Positions 1 to 10,260 of a stretch of DNA of 51,213 bases are shown here, one piece after another. The DNA is from JASLDZ01 sp038226305 (GTDB lineage Bacteria > Pseudomonadota > Alphaproteobacteria > Caulobacterales > Caulobacteraceae). The position numbers were made by a program, and so were the translations under genes. The stretch spans positions 1 through 51,213 of the forward strand of contig JBBRQN010000019.1 of the NCBI GenBank assembly GCA_038226305.1. Direction: 5' to 3'. The notes under the pieces were generated by a model. The model saw only the letters and a list, made by a program, of their open reading frames with translations, was not told where the DNA came from and ran no database searches. Numbering within the stretch: the first letter of the stretch is position 1; every line of letters begins with the position of its first letter.

Positions 1-1056
<1,056 letters not shown>

Positions 1057-2048
1057 GGGTGCGTTCGTCCACGTAGAGGCTGCGCACCACCTCGATCTGC
1101 AGGGCGTGTCGGCCTGCGGCGGGGCGGCCGTGGTGCTCTGTGGTCCAGCCGCCTGCGTAGGGGGCGTTGCGCGCCGTGCGCAGGCCCGCCGTGCGCAGGA
1201 GAGCCTCGGCCCGGTCGATGACGAGGCCCGCGCAGGCCGACCCGTGCCGGTCGCCCAGCACCACCTCGGCCGTGAGCGGTCCTGACGGCGAGCCCAGGGC
1301 CGCGCTCGGCATGGAGTGGGCGTCGATCAGTATGGCGAAGCCGAACCGTTCCTCCGCGGCCGTCAGCAGGCCGTCGAGCGCCGCGTGATAGGGGCGATGG
1401 ATCGACTCGATGCGCGCCTGCGCCTCCGCAAAGGTCAGGCGGCGGTGGTAAATCTCCTGCCCCTCGCCCACCACCCGCGCCACCGAGCCGAGGCCGGCGG
1501 CGGCCCGGGGCGTCTGCGTCCGCACCCAGGCGGGCAGGGCATCGTGGAACAGCCGGGGGTCGAGCTCATAGGCCTCGCGGTTCAGGTCCACATAGGCGCG
1601 GGCATAGCGGGCGAGGATCAGGGGGGCGCCATGCCTAGGGGCGGCGGCGAACAGCTGATCGACCAGCACGTCCTCAGACCGGCGGATGGATCGCGCGTCC
1701 AGCCTGGAGGCGGCCATCAGCGCCGGCGGATAGATGCGGCCCGAGTGCGAGGAGGCGAAGACCAGGGGGCAGGTGGGCGCGGGCGGCGAGATGATCTCGA
1801 ACGCCGGGCCGCACGGGGGCTCGGCCCTGCCGTCGTTCGGCGTCTCGGGCGCGAGCGGCGACGGCGCCCACACCTGCGCCCTTTCCCCGTCGAAGCCGTC
1901 GAAACCATCCATCGCGGGCGACCATGCGAGCGGGGCCGCGGCCGGTCAACGCAGGGGCCACGAACCGTTTCGATGCGGTTCAATCGCGGTTTACCCTCTT
2001 TGGGCTAGGCTGCCTCCGTCGCACCTGCCCGACCCTTCCGAGCGCCCC

Positions 2049-2411
2049 ATGTTCCGAATCCTCCTCGCCGAAGACGACGACTCCCTGCGGGCCTTCCTGG
2101 CGCGCGCTCTGGAGCGCGCCGGATACGAGGTTCGCGCCTGCCCTGACGGGGAAACGGCGCTGGAGGCTCTGGACGACGGCCCCTACGACCTCCTCCTCAC
2201 CGACATCGTCATGCCCGGCGTGGACGGCATCGAGGTGGCCCGCGAGGCCGCCGCCCGGGACAAGCGCCTGCGCATCATGTTCATCACCGGCTTCGCCGCG
2301 GTGGCGCTCGCCGCCAAGGACCAGGCGCCTGCCGGCTCCAAGGTGCTGGCCAAGCCGGTGCACCTCCGCGAGATCGTTTCCGAAGTGGAACGGATGCTCG
2401 AAGCGGCGTAG
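2049..2411 (+). CDS. cpdR: CpdR-type single-domain response regulator
   Basis: A 120-residue stand-alone receiver domain. It carries the acidic pair ED at residues 8-9, the phospho-acceptor Asp52 in LLTDIVMPG, Thr80 in MFITGFAAVAL and Lys102 in LAKPVHLREI. The IMFITGFAAVAL and KP-HLRE signatures and the length match CpdR of Caulobacter and relatives. In that system unphosphorylated CpdR recruits ClpXP substrates such as PdeA to the cell pole, while phosphorylation through the CckA-ChpT relay turns it off. The protein ends in Ala-Ala, the kind of C-terminal tail ClpX recognises, fitting reported ClpXP turnover of CpdR itself. ATG at 2049 is the only start that gives the standard length. The pathway role is known for the family and inferred here. 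Confidence 0.88.
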   Translation: MFRILLAEDDDSLRAFLARALERAGYEVRACPDGETALEALDDGPYDLLLTDIVMPGVDGIEVAREAAARDKRLRIMFITGFAAVALAAKDQAPAGSKVLAKPVHLREIVSEVERMLEAA

Positions 2412-2450
2412 CTGCCCTAAACGATCAGCTCATCCAGCTTTTTATCACCG

Positions 2451-2474
2451 CTCATCCCCGCGGAAGCGGGTGAG
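2451..2474. repeat. Short dispersed hairpin repeat between convergent genes
   Basis: The bases CTCATCCCCGC-GGAA-GCGGGTGAG form an imperfect stem with a one-base bulge. They lie between the stop of cpdR and the stop of the leftward glycosyltransferase. The same core, in the other orientation and with one more GC pair, occurs at 25493-25510. It looks like a small dispersed intergenic palindrome that may also end transcription from both sides; there is no clear T-run. Confidence 0.55.
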
Positions 2475-2475
2475 T

Positions 2476-3612
2476 TTAGGTGACGCGACCTTCGATCAGG
2501 CTGTCGTAGACCTCTGCCAAAGGCGGGAGCACGCGGTCGGCGACATAGCGATCCTTCAGCGTGGCCAGCGCGGCTGTGCCCATGGCGAGTCGCGCGGGCG
2601 CGTCATCGGTCAGCTTGGAAATCGCATCCGCCAGCGCCTGCGTGTCGCGCACGGGCACGGTGATCGCGCCGCCCGAGGAGACGATCTCCGGCACGCCGCC
2701 CACGGGGGTCACCACCGACGGTAGGCCGCAGCCCATCGCCTCGACCAGAGTGTTGGGGAAGCCCTCGCCGTGGGACGGCAGGAGGAGCGCGTCGGCGGCG
2801 CACATGGCCTCGATCACCCGCGCATTGTCGGCAAAGCCTTCGACGGTGGTGATGTTGGGCAAGGCCAGGCCACGGAGCTCGGCCTGCAGGGCGTCGGTGC
2901 AGGCCATCAGGTGCAGGCGGGCTGGGGAACCCCGCTCGTTCAAGATGCGGGCGGCGGCCAGCACCTCCTCAATACCCTTCCGCCGGGCGTCGGAGCCGAC
3001 GATGAACAGGAACGTCGGCGTGGGCGTGGGCGGGCGCGAGACCTCGCGGATCGAGCTTGCCTTCGACCAGTTGGACACCACGATGATCGGCCCCCGCCGC
3101 CCGGCCGCCTCGATGAAGCCCTTGGCGATGTTCGACTGGGCGATCACCCAATCCGCCTGGTTCAGCACGCTGGCGATGAGGGCCTGCGCCCTGGGCGGGG
3201 AGTCGGCGAAGAATACGTCGAAGGCGCCGCCGATGCGCAACACCACGGGCTTGCCCAGCCGCTTGGCCATCCAGACGTAGGCAGCGCTCTCCCAGAAGGC
3301 CTGGTAGTCGGACGCCTGCACCTGCACGAGGGCGAAGCGGCCGAACATGAGTTCGAACGGGAAGCTGACCACATGGGTCGCGGTGATCAGGGCGCCCAAG
3401 AACACCCGGCCGATCCCGCCCCGTAGCATGGCCGCGTAGCCGTAGTTGTCGCTGACGTTCTTCTTGGGCGGCCGCGATGTGGTGAACGGCACGAACGCGA
3501 ACCGGTCCTTCAGCATGGAGCCGGTGAGGTTGAGCATGAACGTCGTCACGCCCCCCTTGGTGGGCGGCCACGGCCCCACCACCATCACCCGGGGCTTCTG
3601 GGTGGCGGTCAT
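2476..3612 (-). CDS. Glycosyltransferase family 4
   Basis: A 378-residue GT-B glycosyltransferase of the GT4 (group 1) family, transferring a sugar from a nucleotide donor to a glycan or lipid-linked acceptor at the cytoplasmic face. The N-terminal loop GPWPPTKGGVTTF is the usual glycine-rich acceptor-side turn. The C-terminal half carries FIVGSDARRKGIEEVL and the donor-binding E-x7-E segment, HGEGFPNTLVEAMGCGLP. The sugar and linkage cannot be read from sequence. It is the third gene of a tightly packed leftward operon: its start is 5 bp after the methyltransferase stop, itself coupled to the GDP-mannose dehydrogenase. A mannuronate-containing glycan is a reasonable guess for the product. 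Confidence 0.88.
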   Translation of the reverse strand: MTATQKPRVMVVGPWPPTKGGVTTFMLNLTGSMLKDRFAFVPFTTSRPPKKNVSDNYGYAAMLRGGIGRVFLGALITATHVVSFPFELMFGRFALVQVQASDYQAFWESAAYVWMAKRLGKPVVLRIGGAFDVFFADSPPRAQALIASVLNQADWVIAQSNIAKGFIEAAGRRGPIIVVSNWSKASSIREVSRPPTPTPTFLFIVGSDARRKGIEEVLAAARILNERGSPARLHLMACTDALQAELRGLALPNITTVEGFADNARVIEAMCAADALLLPSHGEGFPNTLVEAMGCGLPSVVTPVGGVPEIVSSGGAITVPVRDTQALADAISKLTDDAPARLAMGTAALATLKDRYVADRVLPPLAEVYDSLIEGRVT

Positions 3613-3617
3613 CCCGA

Positions 3618-4346
3618 TCAGCCCGGGCGCTTGGCGACCGCCAGGATCATGTTGGTGGACCGGCTCTTCGGGAAGACGTTTCGGAACACGCGGTTCATGC
3701 GGTCCTCGCCGCCGAAATAGCGCGTTTCGACCAGTTGCAGGCCCGCCCCCTCGACCAGCGCCTTGAGCTGGGCCGGATCGACGAAGTGGATCACGTGCCC
3801 GAAATACTCCGGCTTGCCCGTCAGGCGATGCACGGCGCGCACCACCGCCCGGTTGAGCGAATCCCGGTTGGACATGGAGAAGATCAGCGTTCCACCCGGC
3901 GCAGTGAGCTTGGCCAGCATGTCCATCGCGCCCTTCAGGTCGGGCACATATTCAATGACGCTGGAGGAGATCACCAACGGCGCTGGGGGCAGATCGCTCA
4001 CGTCGGGCACAGGCAACATGGCGTGGCGGAACTCGGTCTGCGGATAGCCGAGCTCGACCAGATGGCGCTGGGCGATGGCCAGCATCCCCTCGGCGCCGTC
4101 GATGGCGAAGACCTTGGCGGCCCGGGGCGCGATTTCGCCCGTGAGGCGCCCGGTGCCGCAGCCGATGTCGTAGGCCAGGGGATAGGGGCCGGGGGCGTAC
4201 TGGTCGAGCACCGCCTTCCACACCTGCATGCGCTCCAGCCGGTTGGCGTCGGCCTTGTAGGAGTCGTGGAAGTCGCCCGCGATCTTGGTGTGGAAGTCGA
4301 CGGCGCCCTTTGCATGAGCGGCGGGGGCTGTTGCGGCTTGGCTCAC
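3618..4346 (-). CDS. Class I SAM-dependent methyltransferase
   Basis: A 242-residue Rossmann-fold methyltransferase. Motif I is AYDIGCGTGRLTGEI near residue 58, the acidic ribose-binding residue follows in VFAIDGAEGML, and a motif near residue 130 (LVISSSVIEYVPD) suits the post-I region. Its ATG overlaps the stop of the upstream dehydrogenase gene by four bases (ATGA), so the two are likely translationally coupled. In this setting it probably methylates a sugar residue or end-caps a glycan chain, but the substrate is not visible. Other small-molecule substrates remain possible. Confidence 0.85.
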   Translation of the reverse strand: MSQAATAPAAHAKGAVDFHTKIAGDFHDSYKADANRLERMQVWKAVLDQYAPGPYPLAYDIGCGTGRLTGEIAPRAAKVFAIDGAEGMLAIAQRHLVELGYPQTEFRHAMLPVPDVSDLPPAPLVISSSVIEYVPDLKGAMDMLAKLTAPGGTLIFSMSNRDSLNRAVVRAVHRLTGKPEYFGHVIHFVDPAQLKALVEGAGLQLVETRYFGGEDRMNRVFRNVFPKSRSTNMILAVAKRPG

Positions 4347-5656
4347 CAGGACAGTCCTTCATAGGCCGAGCGGGAGGTAAGCGCCGGATCGACGCGCACG
4401 AGATCGATCACCGGCGTGCCCGCGAACTTGGGCGAGGCCATCGCCTCCTGCCCCAGTTTCTTCTGCGCCAGCACCAGCACGCCAGCGTGCTCCACCACCT
4501 CGTCGAGGTCTTCGGTGAGGAGCTTGGCGATATGGGGCATCTTCTCCTGCACGTAGGCGAGGTTTGAGCCGGTGAGCCGCGAGAGGCGGATGTTGGGGTC
4601 GTAGATCTTCAGGTCGTAGCCCTTGCCAATCAGGCTCTCGGCCAGGATCACGAGCGGGCTCTCCCGCAGGTCGTCGGTGTCAGCCTTGAAGCTCAGACCC
4701 ACGAGCCCGACCTTGCGGGTGCCCGAGGCCTCGACAAGCTTGAACGCCCGGTCGAGCTGCACGGTGTTGGCCGCGACCACCCCGTCGAGCACCGGGGTCG
4801 GCACATCCAGCGCCTTGGCACGGTGGCGAAGCGCCCGCAGATCCTTGGGCAAGCACGATCCGCCGTAGGCGAAGCCGGGCGTCATGTAGGCGGGCGAGAT
4901 GTTCAGCCGGGTGTCGGAACAGACGATCCGCATCACCAAATGGCTGTCCACCCCGATGGCCCGGCAGATGTTCCCGACCTCGTTGGAGAAGCTGATTTTA
5001 GCTGCGTGCCAGGCGTTGTTGACGTATTTTATGATCTCGGCCCCGCGCAGATCGACCTCGTGCGGGGTGACCTTGAGGCTGGGCTGCAGGGCATGCATGG
5101 CCGTCAGCGTCCGCCCGTCGATCGAGCCGAACACAACAGCGCCAGGCGAGTCGTAATCGGCGATGGCCGAACTTTCGCGCAGGAACTCAGGGTAGTAGCC
5201 GACCCCGAAATCCACCCCCGCCTTCAGGCCGGAGGTGCGTTCGAGGGCCGGAATGATCGCCTCGTCCATCGAGCCCGGGAGCATGGTCGAGCGGAACACC
5301 ACGACATGGAACGAGCCCTTGGCCTTGATCGCGGCCCCGAGCTCCTCCGCCGCGCGGATCGCGAAGCCGAGGTCCAGCGCGCCCGAGGGCAGCGACGGCG
5401 TGCCAACGCACACCATGCTCAGGCCGGTCCTGGCGACGGCCTCAGCCCCGTCCATTCCGGCGGTCAGCGATCCGGCGGCGCTGGTCTGCGCGATGAGCTC
5501 GGGCAGGCCCTTCTCGACGATGGGCGAGCGGCCCTGGTTGATGTCCTCGACCTTGGCGGGACTCACGTCGACCGCGAGCACGCGATGGCCGTCCCGCGCG
5601 AGGCAAGCGGCCGAAACGGCACCCACATAGCCGATGCCGAATACGCTTACGTCCAT
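4343..5656 (-). CDS. algD: GDP-mannose 6-dehydrogenase (AlgD-type)
   Basis: This 437-residue enzyme belongs to the UDP-glucose/GDP-mannose dehydrogenase family and should oxidise GDP-mannose to GDP-mannuronate with two NAD+. The NAD-binding GIGYVGAVSAACLARDGH is at residues 7-24. Key residues fall on the numbering I recall for Pseudomonas AlgD: Glu161 in EFLRESS, Lys210 and Asn214 in IIKYVNNAWH, and the catalytic Cys268 in YGGSCLPKDLRAL. The C-terminal IPHI-like segment (EKMPHIAKLL) is also AlgD-like rather than Ugd-like. I placed the start at the ATG at 5656, directly before the Rossmann fold; an upstream extension has no family support. It is the first gene of the leftward operon with the methyltransferase and GT4. 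Confidence 0.88.
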   Translation of the reverse strand: MDVSVFGIGYVGAVSAACLARDGHRVLAVDVSPAKVEDINQGRSPIVEKGLPELIAQTSAAGSLTAGMDGAEAVARTGLSMVCVGTPSLPSGALDLGFAIRAAEELGAAIKAKGSFHVVVFRSTMLPGSMDEAIIPALERTSGLKAGVDFGVGYYPEFLRESSAIADYDSPGAVVFGSIDGRTLTAMHALQPSLKVTPHEVDLRGAEIIKYVNNAWHAAKISFSNEVGNICRAIGVDSHLVMRIVCSDTRLNISPAYMTPGFAYGGSCLPKDLRALRHRAKALDVPTPVLDGVVAANTVQLDRAFKLVEASGTRKVGLVGLSFKADTDDLRESPLVILAESLIGKGYDLKIYDPNIRLSRLTGSNLAYVQEKMPHIAKLLTEDLDEVVEHAGVLVLAQKKLGQEAMASPKFAGTPVIDLVRVDPALTSRSAYEGLSW

Positions 5657-5752
5657 GCGCACTGCCTGCCCCCGGCGCCGATCCCCCGGGGCCATTCGGA
5701 CGTAGCTAATAGGAAGTTCAAAAGGTTCTGTTAAGCGGCAGGACACAATCGC

Positions 5753-5770
5753 GCGCAGGGCTCCCTGCGC
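5753..5770. promoter_or_regulatory. Perfect 8-bp inverted repeat in a divergent promoter region
   Basis: GCGCAGGG-CT-CCCTGCGC sits in the 213-bp space between the divergent algD operon and the GT4 gene at 5870. It could be an operator for a dimeric regulator or a short hairpin in a leader. No known factor's site is recognised. Confidence 0.35.
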
Positions 5771-5869
5771 CATTGCGACACATGCTTTTCACCGCTGAAA
5801 TGTTTCAAGCCCGCTGGGCTCGAGCGCAGAGTCGTCGCAGTCGGTTGCTAGGCGAGTTCACCAGGGCGT

Positions 5870-7024
5870 TTGGCATTTAACGGGGCGGGCTTGACCAGCG
5901 ACGGACCGGAATTGAAGGCAGGGAACAGGAGATCGCTGGCGTTCTTCCTGCCTGACTTCACGGTCGGCGGGGCGGAGCGGATGACTCTGAATCTCGTGCG
6001 CGCCCTGCAGGACGCCGGCTTCCGGTCCACCCTGGTGGTGACCCGCGCGGGCGGCGCCCTGCGCGACGCGGTGGCAGACGACGTGGAGATCGTCGTCCTG
6101 AACCGGCCGGGCACCCTGGCCGCCTTCTGGAGCCTCGTGCGGTTTCTGCGGGCGCGTCGGCCAGATGTGCTGATCTCCGCACACGGCCACAACAACATCG
6201 TCGCGCTTTGGGCGCGGGCCGTCGCCCGGGTGCCCACCAAGGTCATCGTTCAGCAGCACAACGTCATGTCTGCGCAGGCCCGGGCGGGGGACGGCTGGCG
6301 GTTCACGATCCTGCCCTGGCTCTACCGCCTGTTCGTCGGCTGGGCGGATGCGGTCGTTTCGGTGTCGGCAGGCGCGGCCGACGACATGGCGAAGACGACC
6401 GGCCTCGCCCGGGATCGCATCCGGGTGATCCCGAACCCCGTCATCGGCTCCAACATCGACGCGCTGATCGCAGAGCCGGTGACGCATCCGTTCTTCGCGC
6501 CCGGTGGCCTGCCCGTGTTCCTCACCGCCGGGCGGTTTGTGGAGGTGAAGGGGCTGGATATCGCCGTGGAGGCCTTCGCCCGGGTGCACGCCCTGCGCCC
6601 CTCGCGCCTTCTCATGGTGGGAGACGGGCCGCTGCGCCCGGTGATCGAGGCGCGGGTTCGCGAGCTCGGGCTTGGCGACGCGGTGGCCTTCCCCGGGTTC
6701 GTGGCCAATCCCGTGTCGCTGATGAGCCACGCGGCGGCGCTCGTCCTGCCCTCCCGGCACGAAGGGTTCGGCGCCGTCATCGTCGAGGCGCTGGCGGCGG
6801 GCTGCCCAGTGATCTCCACCGACTGCCCGTTCGGCCCGGCCGAGATTCTCGATAACGGCCGCTTCGGCATGCTGACGCCGGTGGACGATGCCGCAGCGAT
6901 GGCCGACGCCATGCTCTTAACGCTGGACGCCCCGCGGGAACCCGCCCGCCTTCGTGCCCGGGCCGACGAGTACACCGCGGCCTACGTGGCCTCGCGCTAC
7001 TCGGACCTGTTCGACACGCTTTAG
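5870..7024 (+). CDS. Glycosyltransferase family 4
   Basis: A GT-B fold GT4 glycosyltransferase of about 384 residues. The fold starts at LAFFLPDFTVGGAERMT; a donor-site segment RHEGFGAVIVEALAAGCPV near residue 300 holds the E-x7-E motif. VVSVSAGAADDM and VIPNPV are typical of the domain boundary. The start is uncertain: there is no ATG before the fold. TTG at 5870 and TTG at 5891 (after a GGGGCGGG stretch) are candidates. It is divergent from algD and convergent with the GH5 gene, 10 bp from its stop. Donor and acceptor are not predictable; by context it adds a sugar to the same surface glycan. Confidence 0.85.
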   Translation: MAFNGAGLTSDGPELKAGNRRSLAFFLPDFTVGGAERMTLNLVRALQDAGFRSTLVVTRAGGALRDAVADDVEIVVLNRPGTLAAFWSLVRFLRARRPDVLISAHGHNNIVALWARAVARVPTKVIVQQHNVMSAQARAGDGWRFTILPWLYRLFVGWADAVVSVSAGAADDMAKTTGLARDRIRVIPNPVIGSNIDALIAEPVTHPFFAPGGLPVFLTAGRFVEVKGLDIAVEAFARVHALRPSRLLMVGDGPLRPVIEARVRELGLGDAVAFPGFVANPVSLMSHAAALVLPSRHEGFGAVIVEALAAGCPVISTDCPFGPAEILDNGRFGMLTPVDDAAAMADAMLLTLDAPREPARLRARADEYTAAYVASRYSDLFDTL

Positions 7025-7034
7025 CGGGCCAGAC

Positions 7035-8237
7035 TCAGCCGCGCAGGCCCAGCGCCCGGAGGGTCGCGCCATCCAGGGTGACGGCCGGGTATTCGTTGGC
7101 GAGGGTCATGCCCGCCGGTCCGGAGTAGGACCACAGGGACCAGCCGAAGCCCGCACGCTCGGCCGCTGTGCGCACCGTCGTCAGCCATTGCAGCCGGTCG
7201 GCCTCCGACGCCCCGTGGAACGCGCCATAGCTGCGCGACACGCCGAACTCGCCCAGGAAGATGCGGTCAGGCGAGACTCCGTTGGCGGTGGCCCAGGCGG
7301 CGACCTGGTCGAAGTCGCGCTGCACGTCTGCCGGACCGGCGCCGCTCAGGGCATATTTCGCCAGATCGGGGCCGACGGGCCTCGGCCCACCCGTCAGCGC
7401 GCCGCCCGCCGCCTGGGCCACGAGCGCCACGACGTCCGAAGCCTGCTCCGGCCACGGCACGTCGTGCAGGTTGGCATAGTGCCCGCCCGAGCCCTGGTGG
7501 GTGAACACACTCGGGTCGTAGTAGTGGAAACTCCACAGGACGTTTGAGCCGCGATAGCCGCTAGCGTCCAGCGCCAGAAGGCCGAGCCTGCCGCCCCCCT
7601 GCCCGCCCGTCAGGATCAGCGGCAGCTGCGGTGCGGCGCGGCGGGCGGCGTCGTGCAGGGTGCGCTGCATGGCCGCCCACTTGGCAGTGTCGGCCGCCCC
7701 GTAGCTCGGCGGTTCGTTGAACGGCTCCAGCGCGACGCCGGGGCCGAAGCGAGCCAACCAACCCGCCAGCTCCCCGATGGCCGCAGTGTAGCGGGCGAAC
7801 AGGGGCGAGGCCGGGTCGGCCAGGAAGTCCTTGTCGGCGAAACCGGGCAGGGTGCCGCCGGAATGGACATCGATCACCACCTTGAGCCGGGCCGCGCGAA
7901 AACGGCTCACCACCGCCGTCAGGGCTGCGAACAGCTGGCTGTGGTCGGGGCCCTGCGTCCGCATCGGCAGGTCGGGCGCCACGAGCAGCCTGACGAAGTC
8001 GAACCCCGCCGCCGACAGGGCGCGCATCTCCGCGTTGCGCATCTGCTGGCGGCGGGCGCTGAAGAACGGCGTGACGTAGGTGCCGTCCGGGTGCAGCCGG
8101 TCGCCGCTGCCGGCGATGTGGTAGACGCCCACCCCCCGCCTGAACGGGGGCGCAGCCGCCTGCGCAGCCCCGGGCCGGGCCAAGGCCACGGCGGTGAGGC
8201 CCGCGAGGCCCATTGCGCGCCGGGTGGGCTCAGCCAT
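7035..8237 (-). CDS. Exported glycoside hydrolase family 5 (cellulase-like)
   Basis: A 400-residue secreted hydrolase with a (beta/alpha)8-barrel of the GH5 type. The N-terminus has a twin-arginine-like signal (PTRRAMGLAG, then a hydrophobic run ending GAAQA near residue 26). The proton donor is Glu175 in LEPFNEPPS and the nucleophile is Glu330 in IFLGEFGVSRS, the two clan GH-A glutamates. His/Tyr residues in WSFHYYDP complete the usual subsite. I chose ATG 8237, which overlaps the stop of the upstream methyltransferase by 8 bp. A hydrolase inside a polysaccharide locus usually trims the nascent polymer, releases it, or recycles it; the exact linkage cut is unknown. It may belong to a GH5-like subfamily specific for exopolysaccharide loci. 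Confidence 0.82.
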   Translation of the reverse strand: MAEPTRRAMGLAGLTAVALARPGAAQAAAPPFRRGVGVYHIAGSGDRLHPDGTYVTPFFSARRQQMRNAEMRALSAAGFDFVRLLVAPDLPMRTQGPDHSQLFAALTAVVSRFRAARLKVVIDVHSGGTLPGFADKDFLADPASPLFARYTAAIGELAGWLARFGPGVALEPFNEPPSYGAADTAKWAAMQRTLHDAARRAAPQLPLILTGGQGGGRLGLLALDASGYRGSNVLWSFHYYDPSVFTHQGSGGHYANLHDVPWPEQASDVVALVAQAAGGALTGGPRPVGPDLAKYALSGAGPADVQRDFDQVAAWATANGVSPDRIFLGEFGVSRSYGAFHGASEADRLQWLTTVRTAAERAGFGWSLWSYSGPAGMTLANEYPAVTLDGATLRALGLRG

Positions 8238-8862
8238 GCGGCGCACTCTCATGACGGAACAGGTCGTAGACGTGGGTCGTGCCCGGCACCGCCAGGCGCT
8301 GCGAAAGCCCCATCGCCGCGCAGGGGCTGAAGGCCGGGGCGGTCGCGCCCGAGGCCACCGGATCGTCGATCTTGTCGGTGTTCCAGCCGAGGAGGAGGAG
8401 CGCGCCCGGATTGCAGATCTCCGCCATCGCCGCCACGGCCGACCGCTGCATCTGGGGGGAGTCGACCCCGTAGCCGAAGACGCCATTGCAGAGGATCACA
8501 TCGAAGGCGACGTCGTCGAACAGGAAGGGGGCCTGGCACAGGTCGCCCGTGCGATGCCGCCCGGGTGCCCCGAAGGCCTCGGCGGAGGGGTCGATGTCGG
8601 TGGTCCAGCACACGCCGCCACCGGCCTCCAGCCGCGCCGGATAGTCCTGGGTGTAGCGGCGACATCCGACCCAAAGGATGTTTCCGCCCCGCGCGGCGAA
8701 GGCGGGCAGGATGCTGTCCACCAGGGGTTGGCGATCTCGGGCGCGAAGGGTGCGCCAGGTGTTGCGCCGCTCGTTGACGGCATCGATCAGCCGGTCGCCG
8801 GCGACGCCGCGTGCCAGCCGTCTCACCAGGCTGCCAGGTCCCGCCAATCGACATCCCCGCAA
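8230..8862 (-). CDS. Methyltransferase-like protein (class I, SAM-binding fold)
   Basis: About 210 residues with a Rossmann-type methyltransferase core: NILWVGCRRYTQDYP stands where motif I is expected, followed by CWTTDIDPSAEAFG as the acidic motif and FDVILCNGVFGYGVDS as the post-I strand. The motif I glycines are poorer than in classical enzymes (VGCRRYT instead of a GxGxG), so catalytic activity is not certain. The start shown is a TTG; a later GTG at about 8826 is possible. It overlaps the GH5 start by 8 bp and is probably co-transcribed with it. I infer a role in glycan modification or in regulating the hydrolase's partner pathway; the substrate is unknown. Confidence 0.65.
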   Translation of the reverse strand: MRGCRLAGPGSLVRRLARGVAGDRLIDAVNERRNTWRTLRARDRQPLVDSILPAFAARGGNILWVGCRRYTQDYPARLEAGGGVCWTTDIDPSAEAFGAPGRHRTGDLCQAPFLFDDVAFDVILCNGVFGYGVDSPQMQRSAVAAMAEICNPGALLLLGWNTDKIDDPVASGATAPAFSPCAAMGLSQRLAVPGTTHVYDLFRHESAPHG

Positions 8863-9150
8863 AGCGCCCGTGTCTGGAATGACCCATGTGCTCCATTCGG
8901 GTCAATGGCCGCCCCGATGACCGATCAAAAAGGCGCAAGCGGGCTAAGGCGTTGACCACCCATTAGGCGCCGTTCAAGTGTATGGCGACCTGTCAGCCGC
9001 TTCGCCGACCGACCGATGGCTCGGACCGGCAAGGGAAGCGCGCGACGGTTGGGACAACGCGCCGGTGGCGCCAGGCAGCTAGGCTGGAGCGATCATCGAA
9101 GACACGGCCAGCCGTCTGCGGTCAGTCAACGCCGCCCAGGGCGCGCGTGC

Positions 9151-10251
9151 ATGACCCCGCTCGTCCTGTTCAACCACTTCAGCCCGCACCCCAACGCGGT
9201 CACCGGCATCACCGTCTACAGCTGGCGGATTCTCGAGGCCCTGGCCCGCACGGGGCGGTTTCGCTACGTGCTTTCGACCAACTGGGATCTGGACCGGGTG
9301 CCGGCCGTCTTCCGTGAGCTGGGCGTGGAGCTGCAGCACCGGCCCAACGTGCGCAACGAGGGCCTGGCCTGGCTGAACGACGCCCTTCGCATGGGCGGAA
9401 TCGTCAGGCGCAGCGGCGCCGACCTCGTGTTCAGCCCGCACCCTTTTGGGGCCGCCACAGGCACCGCACCCCGCATATCGGTCGCCCACGACCTGCGGCG
9501 GGTGCAGCATCCGGAGCTGCACAACTGGCGGGCGCGCGCCCAGTGGAACGCCATTTTCCCGCTGACCCTGCGCCGCGCCTCGGCGGTGATCGCCGTTTCG
9601 GGTGCCACGCGGGACGCCATCGCCCGATACTATCCGGACGTGAGCCCCAAAGTTCGGGTGGTGCACGAGGCCTCGCCCCTGCCGGCCCCCGGCACGCCCC
9701 CTCCCCGGCCAGAAGTGGAGGGCCCCTATGGCCTGATGGTCGCCAACGTCACCGCCATCAAGAAGCTGGGCGTGCTGACCGACGCATTGCGCAGCCTGAA
9801 GGCCAGCGGCCGCTCCGTGAAGATCCTCCTCGTGGGCCGGGACGATTCGGGAGACGAAGCCTTCGCCGCCGCCCGCAGCGAGGGCCTCGACCTGCAGACG
9901 GTGGGCACCGTGAACGACGCCGAGCTGCAACGCCTCTACGCCCACGCCGCCTTCTACGTGAACACCTCTCTGGTGGAGGGGTTCTGCCTGCCGATCCTGG
10001 AGGCGCAGGAGTCCGGCTGTCCGATCGTGTGCAGCGACCTGCCCGTGCTGCGCGAAGTGGCTGGCGAGGGGGCGATCTTCTATCCGCCCGGCGACTCCGC
10101 CGCCCTGGCCGAGGCGATGACCCGGCTTCTGGAAGACCCCGAGACCTCGGCCCGGCTCCGTGCTGCCGCGGCCGTCAACGTGGCCCGGTTCAGCTGGGCG
10201 AAGGCCGCGACCGAGACAGAGGCCGTCTTCGACTCCGTTCTGGCTCGCTGA
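9151..10251 (+). CDS. Glycosyltransferase family 4
   Basis: A 366-residue GT4 glycosyltransferase. The protein begins MTPLVLFNHFSPHPNAVTGI at ATG 9151; the frame is open upstream but has no family-like sequence there. The donor half shows LMVANVTAIKKLG, ILLVGRDDSGD and the E-x7-E segment VEGFCLPILEAQESGCPIV. It is separated from the upstream leftward gene by 288 bp with no other gene, so it probably has its own promoter. It is convergent with the membrane-anchored protein at 10261. Likely one of three sugar transferases building the repeat unit of the local glycan. Confidence 0.87.
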   Translation: MTPLVLFNHFSPHPNAVTGITVYSWRILEALARTGRFRYVLSTNWDLDRVPAVFRELGVELQHRPNVRNEGLAWLNDALRMGGIVRRSGADLVFSPHPFGAATGTAPRISVAHDLRRVQHPELHNWRARAQWNAIFPLTLRRASAVIAVSGATRDAIARYYPDVSPKVRVVHEASPLPAPGTPPPRPEVEGPYGLMVANVTAIKKLGVLTDALRSLKASGRSVKILLVGRDDSGDEAFAAARSEGLDLQTVGTVNDAELQRLYAHAAFYVNTSLVEGFCLPILEAQESGCPIVCSDLPVLREVAGEGAIFYPPGDSAALAEAMTRLLEDPETSARLRAAAAVNVARFSWAKAATETEAVFDSVLAR

Positions 10252-10260
10252 GCCCCTCCC

